Source: Stromatinia cepivora
Lineage: Eukaryota > Ascomycota > Leotiomycetes > Helotiales > Sclerotiniaceae
Length of the DNA: 64,000 bases
Reading direction: 5' to 3'
NCBI GenBank assembly: GCA_014898415.1
Contig: RCTD01000009.1
Location: forward strand, 310,001-374,000
Under the pieces are notes generated by a model. It worked only from the letters and a program-made list of their open reading frames with translations. It made no database searches and was not told the DNA's origin. This document shows positions 58,133 through 64,000 of the stretch, piece after piece. How positions within the stretch are numbered: position 1 is the stretch's first letter; each line of letters begins with the position of its first letter. The position numbers were made by a program, and so were the translations under genes.

Positions 58133-58681
58133 TTTGTAGAGATTTTATACAGATTTAAAGGAGGAGTCGGGGAGACAACTGCCTATGGTCGTCTATGGTA
58201 TGATTGGGGTTGATTTAGTCTCCAAAAGCTCAGAAATGTTCTCAGAGCTATCGATAAATTTTGGGAATTTTAGGTTCAGCGGCTCTCGGACCAATCTAAA
58301 TCCGCCCGCCAAATATTTTGAAAGGACAATCGTCGCGCCTTGTCAGATTGGCACTTACGGGGTAGGGTAGTGAGTGTACTAATGTGAGGTTCGTCATCAT
58401 AACTCATATATAGACATAAACTTTACACTTTAATTATTAAATGCATTTTTGATGATAATACAATATCCTTGGAAAATTATTCAATTGACTTTCTTCCCAT
58501 CAAATTCAATTGGATTACCAGACATACGTGCGGGAACGCTTGCTCCCTTTCGGTTACTGTTACTCCAACATAAATGCCTCTGGAACAACCTGAACCTTAA
58601 ACACGTTCCTTTTCAATATACAACTGTCTAGCACAGTACCTCTCGGTGTAACTTGTCTTCTTCTGGCACTTAAACTGCAAT
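58133..58681. promoter_or_regulatory. Divergent promoter TOM20 / EXO84
   Basis: 549 bp between opposite start codons. No element assigned; short chance frames only. Confidence 0.5.
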
Positions 58682-60864
58682 ATGTCGGATGAAAGAAAAG
58701 GCGTGTCTCTAAGGACCAAGAGAAAAGGTCGTCCAGCAATAAGTGCACCCAAACAGATATCCGGCCCAATTCCACAAACTGGAGGAGATGGTCCACGAAA
58801 TGCTGGACAGTCGTCTTTGAATACTCCGCCCGCGCAACGCCCTCAACCTGGTGGCAAGGTATGTCGAAGATCCTATTAGTTTTTCCAATCAAAAGCCCTG
58901 GTGGTTTCTTGAATAGTTGCTAATATGCGCCGCCATAGACTTCAGATTTGGTGAAACGGCGATACTCTACTCGATTTAATAATCTTCCCCCCGACTTCGA
59001 CCCTTCCGCTCCTCCTCTTCCCTCTGTTCCCAATTTGCCAGCTCAGTATGCCCCAGCAAATGACCGTGGACGAGGTCCATCGCCGGCGAGAGGACCTGGT
59101 TTAGTAGTAGACCAGAGAGCTTTACGCGATCCAAATTTGAGGCCAGATGTATATGTAGCGGGACTATTAAGTGATGCTTCGGAACAAGATATTGAGGATT
59201 ACCAGAATAATTTAAGAAAGATGAAGAATCGTACTTCTACGGATTTACAACAAAACATTTATCAAAATCGGACACAGTTCATAAAGATTAGTAAAGAGGC
59301 AGAAAAGCTCAAAGGGGAGATGCGCGCGCTCCGGAATTTAATGGCTGAACTCAAAACCAATACTACTGCCCTCAGAACGACTTCCTCACAAGGTCCATCC
59401 TCCTCATCAACTGATTTCGACGGCTTCGCGCCAACTTTGAGCAAGAGAGACAGGCGAAGTTCTGTGGCAGACCGAACTGCGATGTGGAACTCGCAGCTAC
59501 AAGTAAGTCCATCTCTTTCGAATTCTATAGGGGTACTAATTTTGTTAGGCTTTATGGAAGACTATTGAAGGCTCCCAAAAGTTTCTACCTGCTGCCCCTG
59601 GCCGTCACGTGGTGCAGAATGCTGGGCTATGGATAGAGCTTGACAATGCTACCTGGAAATCTAGACGAGCGATGCAGATCGTGTTATTGAATGACCATCT
59701 TCTTGTTGCGTCCAGGAAAAAGCGAAAAGTCGAAGGTGCAGATCAACGACAGGCGCCATCGAAGTTGGTGGCAGACAGATGCTGGCCATTATTAGACATT
59801 GAAGTTGTTGACCTGGCAGGAACGAGCGAAGGAACTAGTGTGCGTAATAAGTTGGCTGATGCAATCATGATCAGGGGTGTAGGCCAGGAATCTTTTACCT
59901 ATCGAACTGAAAAACCGGGCGACAATGAAAAGTCTTCCCTTATGATGAACTTCCGAAAAGCGGTAGAAGAGCTCCATAAAGGCCTCCGATCAGAAATGGA
60001 AACAAGCAATAAAGCTAAGGAAACAATCAACTACTTTGCTTCTCGAGACCCGGGGTTGTTAAAGAAGACAGACTTACTCGAGACTCTTTCGGACATCAAA
60101 GACATGCTTATCGAAGTTGATGGCAAGCAGCAAAATCTGCGGTGGGTAGAAAGTCAGGTTGATGAGTTGGATATCGACATCGCCCTGCAACATTTCGACA
60201 CTGCGGTACAACGTGTCGCAAAACTAAATTCCTTGGCCAAAGGTCTTAAAAGCAATGTTGTCGCCCAGGACTTCATTAGCTTCAAAGCCGATGAAAGGGC
60301 AACCAGACTTGCGGAACTCATCACCCGTGAACTAGTCGATACACATAATGAGCCGAAGAAAGTTAAACGCAATATCAGCTGGTTAACTAGCCTCGGCTTC
60401 GAGGATCGAGCGAGAGAAGCGTATTTAGAAGCTCGAGGGAACATCATCCATAAGAGATCAAGGTATTAGTCAACAATTTCCATTCGGTGGACTTTACTAA
60501 TTGGCTTAAAAGGCAATGTATCTTCGAAGGTAACCTCCGTCAATATATTTGGGAGGTATCATTCGTATATTTTACAATAATACGGAATACTGTCTCAACA
60601 TTTCAAGCATGCTTTCCGCAGCAACTTATGAGCGCCTGTGTAAAATGGGCCAAAGAGCAGGTCGATGCTTTCAATGTTATTCTTGCCCGACAGCTGAGCA
60701 GCACTGAGAAGAATGGTCAAGTATGGACGGAATGTATGGATCAGGCAAGAGAGCATGCGAAAATGCTCTCCGAAGTTGGTTTAGACTTTAGCAGCCTCAT
60801 TGGTTCAAATTCGATAGATGTTTTCAACAACGGACCTAGAGGCTTAGGCTTAGGCTTGGCATAG
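58682..60864 (+). CDS. EXO84: Exocyst complex subunit EXO84
   Basis: Subunit of the octameric exocyst that tethers secretory vesicles to the plasma membrane at hyphal tips. Exons 58682-58858, 58939-59502, 59549-60462 and 60513-60864, introns 80, 46 and 50 nt; product 668 aa. The N-terminal 100 residues are basic and Pro-rich (RLKRKG-like RTKRKGRPAISAPKQ, FNNLPPDFDPSAPPLPSVPN). A Vps51/Exo84-type helical segment follows (ASEQDIEDYQNNLRKMKN). A PH-like domain spans about 265-370 (WIELDNATWKSRRAMQIVLL, NDHLLVASRKKRK), and the cullin-repeat-like C-terminal half ends with VSFVYFTIIRNTVSTFQACF and GPRGLGLGLA. The third exon join at RSR/QCIFEGNL is supported by frame and by GTATTA...AAAG. Confidence 0.9.
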
Positions 60865-61472
60865 TGTAGAATCAGATGGGTAGATTGGTATATACCAAAT
60901 CCAAATTTAAAACTTGACCAAAGATATTCAAGAACATCCTTCCGTTGGAACATCCTCTCATCCATAGCAATTCATTCATTAAAATTGAATAACAACAATT
61001 TGATATTTTACTACCATTATTGAAACTTAATCTTACTTCAGTGATATAATAATAAAAATAAAGTTGAGGCAACAAAGTTAAATACAACATCCTTATTGTC
61101 GTATGCTCTCTTGCCTCTTCTATAAATCAAATCCCATGGGATTTTTCCTCTCCATTGCGATCTTGAAATCGGCTTAGTAAGCAAGGAGTTGTTCCTTTCA
61201 ATTTGCGCACCGCTTCTAACACCTCAAAGCCCCTCCACAAACATCTCTGCACGACGAACGCTTTGAATCTTATGATAAAAATTGCTTTTGCGATTCTGAA
61301 CATAAGATATTAGTTGAAGTTGCGCGGACCGCTTCCCGAAAAGAACAACAAACTTTACATACCTTTTTAACGACCAACCCGCGCGCTTGTCATCACCCAG
61401 GTCAAGTAATTCAATATCAACAACCAAATCAACAACAAACCATCGAAATTACCATACGGTAGAAGGAACACA
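60865..61472. other. Intergenic EXO84 / PP2A
   Basis: About 600 bp, same-strand neighbours. Expected EXO84 3' end and PP2A promoter. No gene supported. Confidence 0.5.
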
Positions 61473-62805
61473 ATGGATACAAATATGGAAGATGTAGGCA
61501 GGGTGCCTTCGCCCACGAGATTATCTCCAGCAGCAGAACCTGCATCTATACCAACTCTCGACGGGTGGATTGAGAACTTGATGGCATGCAAGCAACTGGC
61601 CGAGGTAGATGTTCAGAGGCTTTGCGATAAGGTATTATTGTTTGCGGATCTAGTCATATTGTAAGACTTGATTGGTATAAGCAAGCTAACCAAGAACACT
61701 TTGCCAGGCACGAGAAGTATTGCAGGACGAGTCAAATGTACAGCCGGTGGTATGCTTGCCCTTTTCGTGTTGGAATTCAAAGAGCTGATCAACGGTCTAG
61801 AAATGCCCTGTCACTGTCTGTGGGGATATTCATGGGCAATTCCATGATCTGATGGAGCTCTTCAGGATCGGTGGACCAAACCCAGATACTAATTATTTAT
61901 TCATGGGTATGTCTCCTATCCCTTACTCCCCTTTTTCTGGCATTACTGACACGTTGTCATAGGTGATTATGTTGATCGAGGTTATTACTCGGTTGAAACT
62001 GTCACTCTTTTAGTCGCTCTTAAAATAAGATACCCCCAAAGAATTACCATCCTCCGTGGTAACCACGAATCCCGTCAAATTACTCAAGTTTATGGCTTTT
62101 ACGACGAGTGCCTCCGAAAATATGGAAATGCAAACGTTTGGAAGTATTTCACCGATCTCTTCGATTACCTTCCCCTCACTGCCCTCATCGACAACCAAAT
62201 CTTTTGTCTTCACGGAGGTCTTTCTCCTAGCATTGACACGTTGGACAACATCAGAGCTCTCGACCGTATACAAGAAGTGCCACATGAAGGTCCAATGTGC
62301 GACTTGCTATGGTCGGATCCAGATGACAGGTGTGGATGGGGAATATCTCCTAGAGGAGCGGGTTACACCTTCGGTCAAGATATTTCGGAGGCGTTCAATC
62401 ATAATAACGGATTAACTTTGGTCGCAAGGGCCCATCAATTGGTCATGGAGGGATATAATTGGTCTCAAGACAGGAACGTTGTTACGATCTTTTCAGGTAT
62501 GACTCCTTTATTTTACTTAGACAGTGTATATGATGTTAACTACAATAGCCCCCAATTACTGCTACAGATGTGGTAATCAAGCAGCAATTATGGAGATTGA
62601 TGAGCACCTTAAATATACTTTGTAAGTACCAGCGTTCAATCCCTCGAAATCGCACCTTCTAATATGATGTAGCCTACAATTTGACCCTTGCCCAAGAGCT
62701 GGAGAGCCTATGGTATCACGTCGTAAGTATCCCATGAATTTGACTCTCAATCTTTATGATCGCTTTACTGAAACAATACAAGGTACTCCCGACTACTTCC
62801 TCTAG
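61473..62805 (+). CDS. pphA: Protein phosphatase 2A catalytic subunit
   Basis: Serine/threonine phosphatase with two active-site metals, acting with scaffold and regulatory subunits on cell-cycle, morphogenesis and signalling targets. Seven exons: 61473-61631, 61708-61749, 61801-61906, 61963-62496, 62549-62621, 62673-62722, 62783-62805, all phases joining; product 328 aa. All PPP signatures are present: [69 protein letters not shown] and [12 protein letters not shown]. The C-terminus TPDYFL carries the terminal leucine that is methylated and marks true PP2A rather than Sit4 or Ppg1. The N-terminal extension of about 20 residues ([19 protein letters not shown]) is usual in filamentous fungi. 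Confidence 0.97.
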
Positions 62806-63611
62806 ATAGATAGAGCAACTTAAAATGATCAACTTTGATATGCGATATTGCGTTACAATGATTGGAACAGAAGCAATGAATATTCTGTTTTCTGTATGTG
62901 AGGCTCTATGGCATCCTTTGGAAGCAGCATTCTAATTGGTATTGCCTACGAATGATACATTGGTGGCCTAATTCGGAATGCATCCAACTTTTGTAGACTT
63001 GCATTAGACTACTTATTATACCAAATGCAAAAAAGCAGTTGAGGATATTTTCTTTTTAAGGGGAACCAGCGTTGTGAATATAAATTCTATCGTTGTACTT
63101 TTGATAGGTATGATTTATTGAATGCTTGTTATTGTGATTGTGAAAATCGTTTTCCTCCAGGAATTCTCCCATTGTTTCTGAACAAGATAATGATTTACTA
63201 TGTCCAGATATATTCTACAATGTATTTCACAGTTTTAAAGATTAATGACCATACATATGAGTTTAATCGAATATATCTCCCAAAAACTATCATGGCTACC
63301 TAGTATATATTTACAAAAGAATATCAATATTGAGTTAGCATGGTCTCATGGACTCATTAAAACCCCACCATCACTGACGCCATTATCTCAGTAGGTATTT
63401 TCCGTAGATTTGCCGTCTTTCACCGCCTTTCACAGATAGCTTGAGTGGGTACAGCATATTTCTCGGTAAGCTATCCAATAATCAACCACGGGACTAAAGT
63501 CAGTAAATTTCCTGATGAGTCCACACTCCAAAGTTCTTCTCCATTGATACATTCACCACTTTTGTTGACCACTTTGCGATACGAGCGATTCTAGCTTTAC
63601 CGGTATCCATC
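62806..63611. other. Intergenic, PP2A 3' region and next promoter
   Basis: About 800 bp, AT-rich, no supported gene; a 61-codon frame at 63118-63303 (+) lacks motifs. Confidence 0.5.
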
Positions 63612-64000
63612 ATGTCTATACCACCTCAAGATCCTACCAGAACTCCATATCAACAACCAAACCCACAACGTCATATCTTCCCAGGTCAACAAAATCTTGG
63701 TCAGCAAAACATTGCTTATCCAAGACCAACATCAACTGGTATTCGTGGTCCACCAATTCAACAACACAATTCTCCATACACCACCCCATACGCCAATAAG
63801 CAACCAGTTCCACCAAGACAAAATGGCAACAATGGAGTATCTGCAGAACAACAAATTGCTCAAGGCATTTTGAGTAATACTACAAATGGTCAAACTCCTC
63901 AACGACAGCCTCAGAGGCAAAATGGCCCCCCGCCTATGGGTGCAGCAATTCATATGGCCCCTCAACATACCCCACAAAATCAATCCATGACTGTCAGTCA
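63612..64000 (+). CDS. Pro/Gln-rich protein, N-terminal part only
   Basis: Open from ATG 63612 to the window end with no stop (129 complete codons). Composition is Gln, Pro, Asn and Thr-rich (MSIPPQDPTRTPYQQPNPQR, PRPTSTGIRGPPIQQHNSPY, MGAAIHMAPQHTPQNQS), typical of the disordered N-terminus of fungal transcription or chromatin-remodelling proteins. No domain is reached inside the window, so no family is assigned. Codon use is clearly coding and the frame is uninterrupted. Confidence 0.7.
   Translation, partial: MSIPPQDPTRTPYQQPNPQRHIFPGQQNLGQQNIAYPRPTSTGIRGPPIQQHNSPYTTPYANKQPVPPRQNGNNGVSAEQQIAQGILSNTTNGQTPQRQPQRQNGPPPMGAAIHMAPQHTPQNQSMTVS

Overview
This 64 kb window is nuclear DNA of a filamentous ascomycete, most probably a Leotiomycete of the Botrytis/Sclerotinia type. 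That placement is an inference from the flavour of the proteins; no marker gene confirms it. What the sequence shows directly is fungal gene architecture: genes on both strands, mostly short (46-100 nt) GT-AG introns with CTAAC/CTGAC-like branch sites, intron phases that join exactly, and compact convergent and divergent neighbours. There are no rRNA or tRNA genes, CRISPR arrays, transposons or viral genes that I can support.

Layout. 1-5.4 kb is a weak, AT-rich, accessory-looking stretch: a Ser/Arg-rich gene broken by three frameshifts, fragments of decayed reading frame, and one 150-aa orphan ORF. 5.4-33.9 kb is a dense run of housekeeping genes: Golgi apyrase YND1, a Myb-like DNA-binding protein with a Glu-Lys-Gly minisatellite, exosome subunit MTR3, Elongator subunit ELP4, RNA polymerase subunit RPB8, a Nudix hydrolase, a Hikeshi/OPI10 homologue, an ASI-type membrane RING ligase, tRNA-splicing endonuclease SEN34, mannan polymerase subunit ANP1 and a GEA-type Arf-GEF. 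33.9-38.7 kb is a gene-poor island of nearly 5 kb with two kinds of previously unlabelled repeats. 38.7-42.5 kb holds a conserved fungal membrane protein and, divergent from it, a clear pseudogene of a membrane-anchored TAP-family alpha/beta hydrolase. 43.3-64 kb is housekeeping again: the cytoplasmic dynein heavy chain (nudA/DYN1, 4345 aa, nearly all in one 12.3 kb exon), TOM20, EXO84, the PP2A catalytic subunit, and the start of a Pro/Gln-rich protein running off the right end.

How the genes relate. Fungal genes are not in operons, so neighbours need not cooperate, but one theme recurs. YND1, ANP1, the GEA Arf-GEF and EXO84 all serve the secretory pathway (Golgi nucleotide recycling, mannan synthesis, Arf activation, exocyst tethering), and dynein moves membranes and nuclei. 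MTR3, ELP4, RPB8 and SEN34 belong to RNA synthesis, processing and tRNA modification.

The strongest discoveries are the two decaying genes in an otherwise intact assembly, the repeat island at 35.9-37.4 kb, and the minisatellite-coded tract in the Myb-like protein. I did not find a convincing multi-gene novel system. All exon coordinates were assembled by hand from splice signals and frame continuity; no database search was run.
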